This document shows, piece by piece, positions 11,740 through 23,462 of a DNA stretch of 64,000 nucleotides. Made by a program: the position numbers and the translations under genes. The stretch spans positions 40,381,233 to 40,445,232 of the forward strand of contig JAKSZU010000004.1 in the NCBI GenBank assembly GCA_026018925.1. Reading direction: 5' to 3'. The notes beneath the pieces were generated by a model. It was not told the origin of the DNA. It saw nothing but the letters and a program-made list of their open reading frames with translations, and ran no database searches. This stretch comes from Tupaia tana (Eukaryota; Chordata; Mammalia; Scandentia; Tupaiidae). Within the stretch, counting starts at the first letter, position 1. Each line of letters begins with the position of its first letter.

Positions 11740-12170
11740 ATCCCCAGCATGTAGGCTTTCTGCTTTGGACTTATCATCTCATGGTTACATGGTGTCTGCT
11801 GCAGCTCTGGAGGTAACATTTGCATCTGACTACAAAGTAAAGAGGAAGGACAGGGGAGTGGGGAAAAAAAGTTAGTGCTTCTCTCCCTCTTAAGTTGAGG
11901 GTCAGTGACAAGAATATTTCTCAGAATCTTCCCCTTACAGATTCCTTTTCCAGTTCCAATGGCCAGGATTGGAACCTACATCCATGTCCTAGCTGCAAAA
12001 GAGTTTTGCTTAGTGACTACCTGGTACTTCAAGGCTCTGGTGCAGGGCAGGTTCTGCTGACAAGGAGGAAGGAGAAGGAAATGGCATGGGAAGCCGCCAT
12101 AGCCACCTTGCTAGATGAATTTCAAAGGCCACTGTCCTCTGAAGTTCAAAATCTCTGACCTCTAGGCCAC
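11740..12170 (+). repeat. Ancient mammalian repeat, unassigned
   Basis: The text tcatctcatggttacatggt ... aggacaggggagtgggg ... gccaggattggaacc resembles a repeat common in placental genomes. I cannot name it reliably. An ORF of 87 codons here has no recognisable product. Confidence 0.4.
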
Positions 12171-13269
12171 AGAGTTGAATGTTTATTTTACGTCAGTTAC
12201 AGTATCAACTTATAATCCAGGCCAATCCGTATAAAAATACATGAATATTCATCTCAGGGAGCCCAGTAGATCAAGTAGAAGGTTTTTCTATGAATGATGT
12301 GTGCACATGGGTGTGCCCATATGCACACATGTGCGTGTGTGTTAAAGCAGTCACTAAGAAAGAAACTTTTGTTGTTGTTGTTCCCTGTCCAGTTATCTAT
12401 AGGAGTTCTAAAAAGTTTAACTCTGCCAAAGTATTTTTTCAGTAAAATTCAAAATCTCTTCACAAGCATATATTGTAGGTTGCAATATGTTCTAGCAAAA
12501 TGGGCATATTGATAGCTGATTGTGTTTCTCATAACCTTTTGATTGGACTCCTGCAGTGCAAGCTAGGAGCTTCAGTTTCTGCTGCATAGCTCCACGGAGA
12601 TAATTTTCATATTTCCTGCTTATATGACACATTCTCCCACATGAAGAGCTCAAAAGAATTCACAAGCATGATTATGTTTTCGCTGTATTATCATGAATTA
12701 GGATTGCACAGTAATTTTTTGTCAGTGGAAAAAACTTTGTGTATAGGATATATGAATAATTGGCTGTAGTTATAAACTCAAGAAGACTATAGAGCGATTA
12801 ATTAAATTCAGGTTTCTTCTCAATCTAGACTTTTTATTAAAAGAAGTAATAAAGAATTTGTTCTCTAGCCAGTTGCTGTTCTTAAGGTACAATTTTATAA
12901 TTTAATCTTTCTATTATTTCATTCTACAGAGTACCCTACTGTATAAGTATTTTTCAGAGATTATTTCTGGGTTTATTTCTTTATACAAATTTTTTTCTAA
13001 CATTGTGCATTAAACTACAAGTAATTATAGGAAAGAAGCTTTTCCAATAAAACATCATAAATTTAACCTAAGCTTTTAAATACTGAATATTTAGTAGGAA
13101 ACAAATATTTTCTAAGGAAATATTTAAAGTATGTGACAACTTGATGCCAATTATATATTTAAAATGTTTATTCTACCAACTTACATACTGCCAAAAACAT
13201 CTTAATAGTTAAGCATTGACAAACTGGTCTAAAATTTTATTTTCTTTATATTCTTTGACAGGATAATAG

Positions 13270-13516
13270 ATGCTTTTCTATACATTTTTTCTTGATTATT
13301 ATAACATTATAAACTAATGGTACAGCTATGATTTTTGTGTATGCTTCATCATTTCAATTTAGTTGCCCCCTAAGAAAAACAGTAAAAGCCAAATTGGCTT
13401 CTGGCATCTTCCAGAAGGATAAACAACTAAATTGAAATGATGAAGCATACAGAAAATCATAGCTGTAATGTTGGTTTATAATGTTATAATAACCAAGAAA
13501 AATGTATAGAAAACAT
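13270..13516. repeat. Long near-perfect inverted repeat (arms about 95 bp, spacer 58 bp)
   Basis: The left arm (13270-13365) ends catcatttcaatttagttg. The right arm (13424-13516) begins caactaaattgaaatgatg. Reading the right arm in reverse gives the left arm with about 90% identity. The central 13366-13423 includes a smaller palindrome, cttctggcatcttccagaag. I recognise no transposon termini or coding sequence. In LRRC7 pre-mRNA it would fold into a long hairpin. Confidence 0.9.
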
Positions 13517-14559
13517 TTGATAATGGAAATTATGTCTTATCTCCAATTACACATGAGATTTTTAATATTCCCTGATTTTGTAACGACAGTAAGTTCTAGT
13601 TTTCATAATGAGGCATGTCAGTGGTTGCATTTTTCAAGAACATCAATTCTTGGACCTTCTACTCTTTTGTACCTATGCTATGAAAAAGAATTTATTTCAA
13701 AAAGCTTATGAGATTTAATTAGAAATCAATTGTCAACGAGGGAAGAACATAGCCATGTGGTAAAATTTGCATGCTTAATTATAAAATGCATAAGCATAGT
13801 TTATTAAACATAGAACATAAACTAAGCAGAGTGAAAAAATTATTTTCCTAAATTTTAAAAAGGGAGAGGCATTAGACAGCAACAACTGAGAGTTTTCCTG
13901 TGTTTGTGCCATGAATAGCACTAATTGGAGAGACAGTTTGAGCACATTTGGAAGACAAGTGTTAAAAGCTACAGTGCATTACCCTATGCCAAAAATTTGC
14001 AGAATCCTGCAAGTCAGCAAACCAAAGTTACTGCTCTGGGAATTTATGGGGAACAACAATCCTGCCAACTTTACATGGTTTCAGAAGTAATTGTACATTT
14101 AAATAGATAAAACCTCTGAATCTGATAAAAAGAAAATCATACATTGTAAAATTTTATCACAGTGACAGATGCACCATTATATTGCATTATTTTTCATCAC
14201 TGCTCTAACTGGAACCTTTTTCTAGCTTTGCCAGTGGATAAATGCTATAAAGTAACAGCATGATAGTAAGGATTTAATTTTAATAAATACAAGCAAACAA
14301 CAGCATTGGCAGTAAATGTCGCTAAGATTCCAGTAACATATACCGTGAGAAATAAGGATTTCAAATAACACTTAAATATAAATACTTACCTAGTGGGAAC
14401 TTCCTAGTCTTAAATATTCTCAGTCCTAATTTGTCTGTCAAATCTATATTGAAGGGTTTGAAAGCCTAGATACTCTTTGGAGCCAGGGTTGTGTCATAAA
14501 CCCACAAATTCATCTGGATGTAAGACATTAAGGACTGGTATCAAGTGGGAATTAGGACA

Positions 14560-14760
14560 CTGGTTTGTCATCCAAATCTGGTGTGGTTGTTTTTGTAAAT
14601 AAAGCTTTATTGGAACACAGTCATGCCCAGTTGTTAACATATCACCTAGGGCTGCTTCAGCACTGCAATGGCAGAACTGAATAGTTGAGACAAAGACCAT
14701 ATGGACTGCAGAGCCTAAAACATTGCTTAGCTAGACAGAAAAAGTTTGCTGTCCTCTACC
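14560..14760 (-). mobile_element. hAT-Charlie DNA transposon remnant, antisense
   Basis: Contains taaataaagctttattggaa, cacagtcatgcccagttgtt, gcaatggcagaactgaatag and gaaaaagtttgctgtcctct. This is the reverse-strand order of the element at 4123-4795. Confidence 0.6.
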
Positions 14761-15284
14761 ATAGGCTTTAGAGTATGTACTTTTCATAAAACACTCATGG
14801 TCAAGCAACAGTCAAGCAAAACAAAGCAGACTGGATTCACAAGCTTGACCAGTGTTGAGAAAAGAGATGTTGATCCTATGTCAGCTCTTTCATTAATTTT
14901 TCATGTGATAGTGAGTGAGCCACCAATTTTACTTTAATTGGAAGTAAGCATTTCACTTTATTGAGGTTACTGTGCCTATGACCAAATGGCAAAACCACAC
15001 GGTCTTTGAGGGAAATTTGAAAGTCAAGCCTAGGAACCATTCCCAAAACAACCATACATGCAACAGGAGCCTGAAGGGAGTCCTGGGAGCTGAGGTGTAG
15101 AGTCTAATAGGTCAGAATTTCTGACAAAATAGTCAACAATTTCCAATAATCAGTCAAATTTAATACCTATAATAGCACACGTAAATACACTTAGGCCTGT
15201 TTTCACAGGCTAAGTATGTCTATATTTTGTGGACTGAGATGGACAAGAACTGTTTCACTATCTACAAAAAGAAGTTTTGGGAAG

Positions 15285-15440
15285 CCTGAGAATGGCACAA
15301 TGGTGACACAATTGGACCATGGCGGGAAAGGTTCTGCATTTGCACCCTGGCACCTCCTTGATCATGCCAGGTGCACGTGTGTGACGATGATCTGCACCAG
15401 ATGAGACTGGGACGAAACACTCAGTAAGAACCTGTTGGCA
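15285..15440 (+). mobile_element. Degenerate family C-like SINE ahead of a TC tract
   Basis: The text agaatggcacaatggtgaca, ttgatcatgccaggtgcacg and a TC-rich ending match the general head-body-TC order. Boundaries are unclear. Confidence 0.4.
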
Positions 15441-15470
15441 TACTTATCTCTCTCTCAGCCTCTTTCTTAT

Positions 15471-15473
<3 letters not shown>

Positions 15474-15533
<60 letters not shown>
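15474..15533. repeat. (TC)n microsatellite
   Basis: About 28 TC units. It probably grew from the TC-rich 3' part of the adjacent SINE. Confidence 0.95.
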
Positions 15534-15536
<3 letters not shown>

Positions 15537-15571
15537 GGAAGAATATATGGTTAACTTTTTTAAAAAGTCAT

Positions 15572-15820
15572 GGGGCCAGCAGATGATGTGGTGGTTAAGG
15601 TACCAAATCCCACATGTCCAGCTGTAGTTTGAGTCCCAGACTTGGTGGCTTGAAAAACACACCAGGCATGTGTGTGAGCATGTCTGAAATAATAAGAGGA
15701 AAATAGAGTCGGGATTGTGGCATAGCCATCTCCCCAGTTATTTCTTATTTTCCCTCTTTGTCTCTCTCTGGCAAGTGTACATGCCCTATGGCAAAATACT
15801 GAAGGAAAAAAAAAAACTTT
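15572..15820 (+). mobile_element. Family A SINE, older copy
   Basis: Starts ggggccagcagatgatgtgg and keeps tcgggattgtggcatagcc and gccctatggcaaaatactg near the 3' end, followed by poly-A. No clear flanking duplication. Confidence 0.85.
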
Positions 15821-16046
15821 TAGGAAAATTTCTAGGAAAGTGCACTCCTAATTAAGAAATGTTCTGCAGAAATGAAAAAAATAAACGTTCCTTGGACATA
15901 TAAACAGAACATAGTCTAAACAACTTCCAACGGTTAGAAAATCACAATGAACATTTTGTGTGTTATCTGAGAAGACCCACTAATAAAAAAATCTAACATT
16001 TTTTCAACAAGTTTTGCCAAAATAAACGGCTTGTCTGAAATATTTC

Positions 16047-16320
16047 AAAAATCAGGCAACACAGGATCTGCTAAGTAGCCTGGTAATTAAGGGAGCGGGA
16101 TCCCACATGGCCGAGAACATGGGTTGAGTCTCAGCCCACAATTTGAGGAATGTCCTCACCCATGTATGCATACACACAGAGTCCTGAAAGGTAAGAGAAA
16201 GGTAAAAGAAGGGATTGTGACCTGAATGCCCCCCATTGGGGTGAGCTTCTTCTTTTTCTCTGTAGCCAGCACGTGGCATTCTCTGGCAAAATACATAAAT
16301 AAATAATAAAAATCAGGCAA
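16047..16320 (+). mobile_element. Family A-related SINE with 13-bp target-site duplication and AT-rich tail
   Basis: The element covers 16060-16307 between copies of aaaaatcaggcaa. The tail is ataaataaataataaa instead of pure poly-A. The head is quite diverged, yet the duplication is intact. Confidence 0.8.
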
Positions 16321-16404
16321 AATCTATAAATCCTTTGGGAAATTTAAGGAAACACTGACAATCTATTAAGTTAATTTGCACTCTGAAAGCTTTGCCTAAG
16401 TATC

Positions 16405-16630
16405 TTACTAAGTCTTTGTATTTACCATGGGTCAAGCACTATTTACATGGTTTATCAGCATGAACTACTGCAATCGTCACAATAACCTTATGACAGAGGA
16501 TTCTTATTTCCATTCCCATATTACAGTGAGAAAACCGAGGTGTAAATATGTAAGTTAGCTTGTTCAAAGTCAATTGGCTAGTGAGTGGTGGAATCGGTAT
16601 TCTAATCCAGGTGGTCTAAATCCAAAGAAC
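16405..16630 (-). mobile_element. MIR SINE remnant (antisense)
   Basis: The fragments catgggtcaagcactattta, cccatattacagtgagaaaa and ggctagtgagtggtggaat follow the reverse MIR order. Confidence 0.6.
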
Positions 16631-17446
16631 ATGGCCTTAAACTATATACCTTATCTTTATGTTGCTGTATTTCGGATGAAAAACTGTACATTTCATCTAA
16701 TATTTCTGTTATTTGAAATTTAAGACAACCTATCATTTGAAATGTCGGGGAATTAGTACAAGATTTAACTATCCAGGGACTGATGAGTTTTGGCCTTATC
16801 CACCTCTACTTGCTGTGCATATTCCACATGAAGTAAACTAAATGTGTTCATTACAATATTCATTAGAACAGGTCTATCAGGATATCTCTTTGGCAACTAT
16901 TAATTACTTGTATCTGCCTCCTTGGCAACTGGTAATTAATTATACATGCCTGATAGAAATTGAGTGGTTTGTCATTATAAATATTCTAGAATTCAAACTT
17001 CTCACTGGTAAAGAATCATTCATTCATGACTACATGAATGTTTTCACTTAAACACTAGATAAGAATCTACTTATGCTGTGAATGAAACTGTCAAATTACT
17101 TGCTTTCAAGGAGTTTAAATGAAAGGAAAAGAAAGGGAGAGGGAAGCCAACAATTAGCAGCAAATAAAAATTAAAATATTTTCAATGATAAATGTTAAGA
17201 AGAAAAAATGGGTACTATTTGAAGTGAGGACAAGGAGGATACTTCATTTTGGGTGGTGAGGAATGGACTCTCTGAGGGGAATACTTACAAGTTGACATGA
17301 AGTAAAGGAGCTGGCTGTGAGAATATTTACAGGAAAATCATTACAGACAGCAGAAAGAGCAATGATAAAAATAGTAATCATAGAAATGTTATATATTTCT
17401 GCAAACTTTACACATACATGTGACCATAAATTTGTAAGTATTATTT

Positions 17447-17742
17447 AATACAGCCAATTTTTTTTTTTGGGGGGGAGAGGTTTTTGCTATAGAGGTGTGT
17501 GCACTCGCCAGACAGACAGACAGAGACATAGAGACAGAAAGCAAGAAATCACCCCCCAGGGGGGATGGTCACACTGCAATCCTTTCTCCTCCATTCTCCT
17601 CTCAGGATCTTGGGCACACACGCACACACGCCCGGCATGAGTTTTGAGCCACCGGGTCCAGGACGCGAACCGCAGTCGACTACGTGGGAGTCCAGTGACA
17701 TAGCCATTACGCTAACTGCTGGTTCCCAATACAGCCAATTTT
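17447..17742 (-). mobile_element. Young family A SINE with target-site duplication
   Basis: The element covers about 17463-17727 between copies of aatacagccaatttt. Head and body are close to consensus. Confidence 0.93.
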
Positions 17743-18104
17743 ATTAAATTGATTCTAAGATGGCTGAGTTAACATACAAATGAATCTTACTAATCCACAA
17801 GCTATTTAGTTCAGGCTCATGAAGATCAAAGCGTCAGTATTATAAATGGAGTATGGGTGCCAAGGTGGTGACCAAGTCCTAATATGTGATCCCTGACGTA
17901 TGGTGGCAATCATGTCCTCAAAGCCAGCCATTTGTAAGAGACATTTCATACCAGCTGGACTTGATGTAGGTGCAGAGAAATAAGCCCCAGGCCAGTGCAA
18001 CTCTCAAGCAACCAAGTTTAAAATAGTATCAGGGCAGGCCCCATGAGAGCCTGTTGTAGAATAAGGAGATGGATAAATGGAAAAGATGGTTGCATTCCTT
18101 CTAA

Positions 18105-18300
18105 TCAGTAGAGTGGGGGACATTTGGCAATGCCTGGAGACATCGTGGTTATGGCAGCTATGAGACGTGTTACTGACATCTGGTGACTATGGACCTTGGA
18201 TGCTGATAACATCCTGCAATACACAAAATAGCCCTCCACTACAAACCTATCACATAACAATCATTAATAGTTCCAGGGGTAAGAAACGCTGCTTCCCATC
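18105..18300 (+). mobile_element. MER20 (hAT-Charlie) copy
   Basis: The blocks ggggacatttggcaatgcct, ggagacatcgtggttatgg, gttactgacatctggtgac and catcctgcaatacacaaaat follow MER20 order. Confidence 0.7.
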
Positions 18301-18689
18301 ACTCCACTTTCCTAGCCATGAGGATGGGAAAGCAGGGCTTCCTACAACAAACTCTAATGGGAATGTTTAGACTTTCTTCACTATGGAACAAAAGCGTATA
18401 CATCCTTTGAGGGTACATGTTAACATTACCTGTATATTATCATCTTAGGCAACAATCTCAGAAAAATAACTGATTATATTTTAACTAGAGATATTATTCT
18501 CTTTCGTTCATTATTTCTTTACACGTATGAAATATATATGTGATTTGTATAACAAGATTCCCCAAAATGCATGCCAATGTTACCACTTCTTAAAATTTTC
18601 ACTAGTAACTGAAATGTTAGTTGGTTCTTTTTCTGTGCTCCTGCAGCAATCTATACGTATTTTATCCCTGGCACTTATCACCTTGTGAG

Positions 18690-18830
18690 GTAAATATTCA
18701 TTTAAAGGCCATCCCCATTTAGAAAATAAGCCCCGTGCTAGACATCCTACAATGCACATGATAGGCCCTGATATATATGGATTAACTGGTCCAAAATGTC
18801 AACAGTACCAAACTTGAAAAACCCTCATCT
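18690..18830 (+). mobile_element. MER20 3' part
   Basis: Contains agacatcctacaatgcacat, ctggtccaaaatgtcaacag and cttgaaaaaccctcatctca, the terminal third of MER20. The 5' part is missing or too diverged to see. Confidence 0.6.
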
Positions 18831-19214
18831 CAGAAACGTTTGTAACTCCAGTGCCCACATGGAGTCTGCCATCAAGAAGCCCAAATTATTTAGGTGAGTG
18901 ACTGAATGCTCACCAAACAATGCTGCTAACATAAAAATACCATGTGTTCTATTATATTTTTTCTTCAAAGCCTTATTTGTTTGTATCCTATAATTAAAAA
19001 CCTGTTACATACATTCGTTTAAAATAAACATTCTTTTGGACAATTTAACAGAATGATTATAGTTTAGCAACTAGTACATGAACAAGAAAAGCAATAGGCT
19101 GGGTTTGGGGCTGTCTAAAATCTTGCGGATAAGTGAAGAAAGTCAATTTTAAAGATACAGAACATAGGAAATATTAAATGACATCTTAAAAAAAAAAAAC
19201 AAAACAGAATAAGA

Positions 19215-19345
19215 ATGTAGTAATTTAAGGCTCAGCTAGTGAAGCTGAGACTGGGCATGGATCATGACTTGAAGATCCCATTTGGGATGCCTCTATCTCT
19301 CTCAGAAAAAAAAGAAAACAAAAGTAAATAAATAAACTTTTTTGA
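19215..19345 (+). mobile_element. Truncated family C-like SINE
   Basis: The stretch aagatcccatttgggatgcc, then tatctctctcag and an AAATAAATAAAC tail, matches the 3' part of the 23142 copy. Confidence 0.45.
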
Positions 19346-19458
19346 AAGTTGTAATTTTAAATCTATAAATGTAAGATATATTGGAAAGACAATCTCAAAA
19401 ATGGGTGAATTTAATAATAGAATAAACTTTGATGATAGTGATTAAAAAATGATGAAAG

Positions 19459-19505
19459 GGGCCAGCCTGTGGCCTAGTCGTTAAGGCACCTGGATCTGAA
19501 AAATT
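19459..19505 (+). mobile_element. SINE head fragment
   Basis: ggggccagcctgtggcctag followed by tcgttaaggcacctggat is the first 45 nt of a tRNA-like head. The rest is gone. Confidence 0.6.
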
Positions 19506-19949
19506 TTTTAAAGTTGTTGGAAACTAGGATAATTCAAATAAAATGAGATATAACTAAAATAGAAGTAAAGATATTTTAAGTAAAATATGTTTCAGGAAAG
19601 GTTCAGAAAATCTCAAAAGAAAGCTATATTTTTCCTGGTACAAGCAAAAGAAAAAAGTGTTGCCCTTTGAAAGAATGTCAAAAGAATGACATAGCTGTGT
19701 CCTAAATTTCAAAATACAGTTTCTAGTTTTAAATTTGAGAACCAAGAGTTCAAGCAGCAGCCTGAGACTAAGATGGGAAGAGAAAAAGGCTTAGAGATGG
19801 CAAAGAGGCCATCTGTCCCCCAACAAAAGGAATTGAACTGCACTAACAGTAACAATAAATAATCTTATACATTGTCTCAGTCGGTTCACATCTAGAGAAT
19901 ACCACATCTAGAAAGCAGTGTTCAATTCTGAGTGCCTCTCAAAGACAGG

Positions 19950-20148
19950 AAAGAGTTCAGGCTCTGTAGTCTATGTGGTATCTGTCTCAACTACTCAGTT
20001 CAGGGGTTATGGTACAAAAAGTAACTATAGATGATATGCTAATGAACAGACATGGCTGTGTTTCAATAAAGTTTTATTTATAAAAACAGATGTGCCAGAT
20101 TTGGACATGTCCCAGTTTTGAAAAATAAGCATTGACAAACTCAGTATG
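19950..20148 (+). mobile_element. hAT-Charlie remnant
   Basis: Contains ggctctgtagtctatgtggt, ctcaactactcagttcaggg and tttcaataaagttttattta, in the same order as the right two thirds of the 4123-4795 element. Confidence 0.55.
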
Positions 20149-20314
20149 TCTAAATTAGATAATCAGTGTGTTTAGGGATCTGAAAACTCTATCATACAAG
20201 GAATGATTTAAGAGATCACTAATACTTAGCCTGCAAAAAAGATAAATCCTGTAACACCAAAATTTGGTTTTGGACACTTAGGGGCATTATATTACTCATT
20301 TCTTCACTCAATAA

Positions 20315-20600
20315 AATTAATTTTGTCTTGGGACCAGCAGTTAGTGTAATGGCTATGTCGTTGAACTCCCATGTAGTCGAGCGCGGTTTGAGTCCCGGAC
20401 CCAGTGGCTTAAACTCATGCCAGGTGCATGTGCGTGCGTGTCCAAGATCCCGAGAGAATGAAGGAGAAGGGATTGTGGCATGGCCATCCTCCCTGAGGGG
20501 TGATTTCTCGCTTTCTGACTCTCTGTCTCTCTCTGTCTTTCTGGAGAGCACACGTGCCCTATAGCAAAAACCTCTCCAAAAAAATAATTAATTTAGTCTT
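20315..20600 (+). mobile_element. Family A SINE with 15-bp target-site duplication
   Basis: The element covers 20330-20585; flanks aattaattttgtctt / aattaatttagtctt differ at one base. Both RNA polymerase III boxes are recognisable in the head. Confidence 0.93.
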
Positions 20601-20939
20601 CATACTCAACCACAAGGACAGGGAAAAAGAAAAATCTTATTATCCGTTTTATATTATAGCCTCTTTGGGAATCAGTGAGAACTACGGAGTTCATAGAAGT
20701 CAAGAAATGATGGAAGGATCTCTGGAATTTAGTTCACTATGGTTCTCACTAGAATACTTGTTGCCTAAGATTGCATGGTCAAGTCAAACACAGATGACTC
20801 TGTTGGAGCTGTGGTGATTTCTCAGTTTCCACACTTGGCCACTTGGTCTCTCAGCTTGGCCACTGAGGCTTTGGTCCTTACTGTGTGTTTGTTGGTACAA
20901 GTAGTGGATTATTGCATCATTAGGTAGCTCTATTTGTTT

Positions 20940-21222
20940 TGTTTTGTTTTGTTTTGAGAATCATCTATGCTATTTTTCATAATGATTACACTAATTTACA
21001 TTCCCACCAACAGTGCATGAGAATTGCACTTTCACCACAACCATGACAGCACTTGTTTATTCTTTGGATTTTGATACTAGCTATTCTAATTGAGGTAAGA
21101 TAAGACTTCATCATGGTTTTGCTTTTTCTTTCTCTGATGATTAGCAGTGTTGCACATTTTTTCATGTATTTGTTGGTTATTTTTATGTCTTGTTTTGAGA
21201 ACTCTCTGTTCAGACCAACCAA
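20940..21222 (-). mobile_element. L1 late ORF2, inverted partner of the adjacent L1 block
   Basis: In reverse it reads ctgaacagagagttctcaaa ... cactgttggtgggaatgtaa ... and ends at an A-rich internal site, next to (TTTTG)n on the + strand. In L1 coordinates it begins where the sense block 21228-23787 stops, as expected of twin priming. Confidence 0.75.
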
Positions 21223-22093
21223 TAGACCATACCAGATGTGTATCTCAACAATATAAAGGCTATATCTGACAAACCCATGGGTAACATTATACTGAATGGG
21301 GAAATTTTGAAAGCTTTTCTTCTAACTCAAACAAGACAGGGATGTCCACTCTCTTCACTCCTATTCAATATAGTACTAGAAATCCTATATAAAATAATTA
21401 GAAAAGAGGAGGAAATTAAGGGTATCTCAACTGGAAAAGAGGAAGTTAAATCATCCCTGTTTAAAAATGGCATGATCATATACATAGAAAATCTAAAACA
21501 CTCAAACACACATGCACAAATTCTTAGAACTAATGAATGAACTCAGTAAAGGTGTAGGCTACAAAAATCAACATATGAAAATCAGTAGCCTTCCTATTCA
21601 CCCCCTAGCTGAAAAAGAAATTAAGAAAGTAATCCTATTTACAATAGCCACAAAAAAAAAAAAAAAAAAAAAACAGGAATAAATATAAAAAAAAAAAAAT
21701 TGAAAGATACCTACAATGAAAACTATAAAATACTGATGAAATAGACTGAAGAAGACACACAAAACATGGAAGGACATTCTAATTCATGGGGTAGAAAAAT
21801 CAACATTGTTAAAATGTTGATACTATCTAAAGTGATTTACAGGTTCAGTACATAGTTATAAAAATGTCAACAGAGTTCTTCACAAAAATATAAAATAAAA
21901 TCAGAAAATGTTTTGGAACCACAAAAGACTCCAAATAGCCAAAGTAATTCTGTACAAAAAAAACAAAGTTGACAACATCATACTACTTGACTTCAAAGTA
22001 AATTATGAATCCATAATAACCAAAATCGCATGATACTGGCACAAAAATAAATCTATACAAAGGACTTCTAAAACTTTGTGGAAAAAATATTAA

Positions 22094-22394
22094 AGTATGA
22101 GTTTTGTTTTTTTTGGTTTTTTTTTTTTTTTTGGAGAGGTTTTTGCCATAGGGCGTGTGCATTCACCAGAAAGACAGAGAGAGACAGAGAGATATAAAGC
22201 GAGAAATCACCCCCCAGGGGGTATGGCCACGCCGAAATCCCTTCTCCTCCATTCTCCTCTCGGGATCTTGGGCATGCAAGCACACGTGCCCGGCGTGAGT
22301 TTAAGCCGCCAGGTCCAGGACTTGAACTGTGGTCGACTACATGGGAATCTAGCGACATAGCCATTATGCCAACTGCTGGTCCCAGTATGAGTTT
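22094..22394 (-). mobile_element. Family A SINE nested in L1
   Basis: The element covers 22107-22383 between copies of agtatgagttt. It is close to consensus and therefore younger than the L1 it interrupts. Confidence 0.93.
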
Positions 22395-22512
22395 ATTTTG
22401 GTGAAAAATATTTTTTGTAGTTCAATTTATTCTCATATTATTCATTTTTCACAAACTTTTTGAAAATCTCTTGTAAACCAAAATCCAGAAACAAATTCAT
22501 GAACATATGGCT

Positions 22513-22670
22513 AACTGATTTTTTTAACATTTGTTTATTTATCTATTTATCTATTGATCTGTTGTAATTTTTCAAGTCGCCAGGTTTAGGACTCAAACCA
22601 CAGTCAGCCATGTGGGCATCCAGTGCCTTAACCATCATGCCACCTGCTGGCCCACATCAAACTGATTTTT
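22513..22670 (-). mobile_element. Short-form (S) SINE nested in L1
   Basis: The element covers 22524-22659 with flanks aactgattttt. The head in reverse (accacagtcagccatgtggg ... cacctgctggccc) is followed on the left by an ATTT-rich tail, with no family A body. Confidence 0.8.
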
Positions 22671-22801
22671 GACAAATGTCCCATGAACATCCAGTAGGGG
22701 AAAAACAGTCTCTTCAATAAATGGTGTTAGGAAAATTCAATATTCATATGTGGAAGGATGAAACTTTAATTAATAAATACTGATCTGTCAGTATGTCTGA
22801 A

Positions 22802-23079
22802 AATCAATTTAAGGGCTAGCTTCATAGTACAGTGGTAAAGTTCTGCTCCGGTAAAGCTGGATCCCACATAGTGACCATAGTTGGAATCATTATCCTTGTC
22901 AGCCTGAAACACACCAGGCGTGCATTGAAGATCCAACAGGCTGGAAAATGGACTAGTGGAAGAGGATTGCGGCTTGACCAGATCCGGCTGAGGATGTCTC
23001 TCTCTGTGTCTCATTTGTACATGCATGCAGACACACTCTATCATGAATATAGAGAGGGTTTTTTTTATTTTAATCAATT
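22802..23079 (+). mobile_element. Family C tRNA SINE nested in L1 (best copy)
   Basis: The element covers 22812-23071, flanked by aatcaatt. The head is gggctagcttcatagtacag then tggtaaagttctgctccgg. The body has gaggattgcggcttgaccag and a TC run. The motif GATTGCGGC.TGACCA is shared with family A, but the head differs. Confidence 0.75.
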
Positions 23080-23141
23080 AAAATGAATTAAGGACATAAA
23101 TATAAGACCCAATTTATGAAATGACTAGAAGGAAACATAAG

Positions 23142-23325
23142 GGAGCAGGTGGTGGTGGCAGTATAAAACAGTCATGAAACACAGTGCTCTGCAAGACTGA
23201 CACACATGGGAAGGTACCAGGTTCATGTCTAGAGACCTCCCTGAGTCTGCCAGGAACTGATGTGCCGTGACTTGAGGCTGGCTGAGGCCCGAGATGGATT
23301 GTGGCATCAAAGCCCTATTGGGGAT

Positions 23326-23373
<48 letters not shown>

Positions 23374-23462
23374 TCTTGCTCTCTCTCTCTCTCTTTCTCT
23401 CTCTCTCTTTCCATATATCTATGTACGTATATCACTCATGGAAGAAATAAATAAACTTTTTA
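23142..23462 (+). mobile_element. Family C-like SINE with expanded TC/CA tract
   Basis: The body motif gatggattgtggcatcaaag is followed by long TC and CA runs (23328-23407) and ends gaagaaataaataaactttt. The microsatellite sits within the element's own TC-rich region. Confidence 0.65.
23328..23412. repeat. (TC)n-(CA)n-(TC)n compound microsatellite
   Basis: About 15 TC units, a short CACACACACACA block, then more TC. It belongs to the SINE around it. Confidence 0.9.

Noticed and set aside
11895-12158. Small gene upstream of the exon
   Set aside because: No start context, promoter or homology visible; length is within chance.
12060-12160. GC-richer ORF (EKEMAWEAAIATLLDEF) as an exon
   Set aside because: No convincing splice pair, and the surrounding text resembles an ancient repeat.
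21238-21540. Possible functional reverse transcriptase
   Set aside because: Only 100 codons of L1 ORF2, with the catalytic ADD position changed and stops after it; a dead fragment.
23125-23454. Repeated Ser-Leu/Glu-Arg proteins
   Set aside because: Translations of TC/GA microsatellites.
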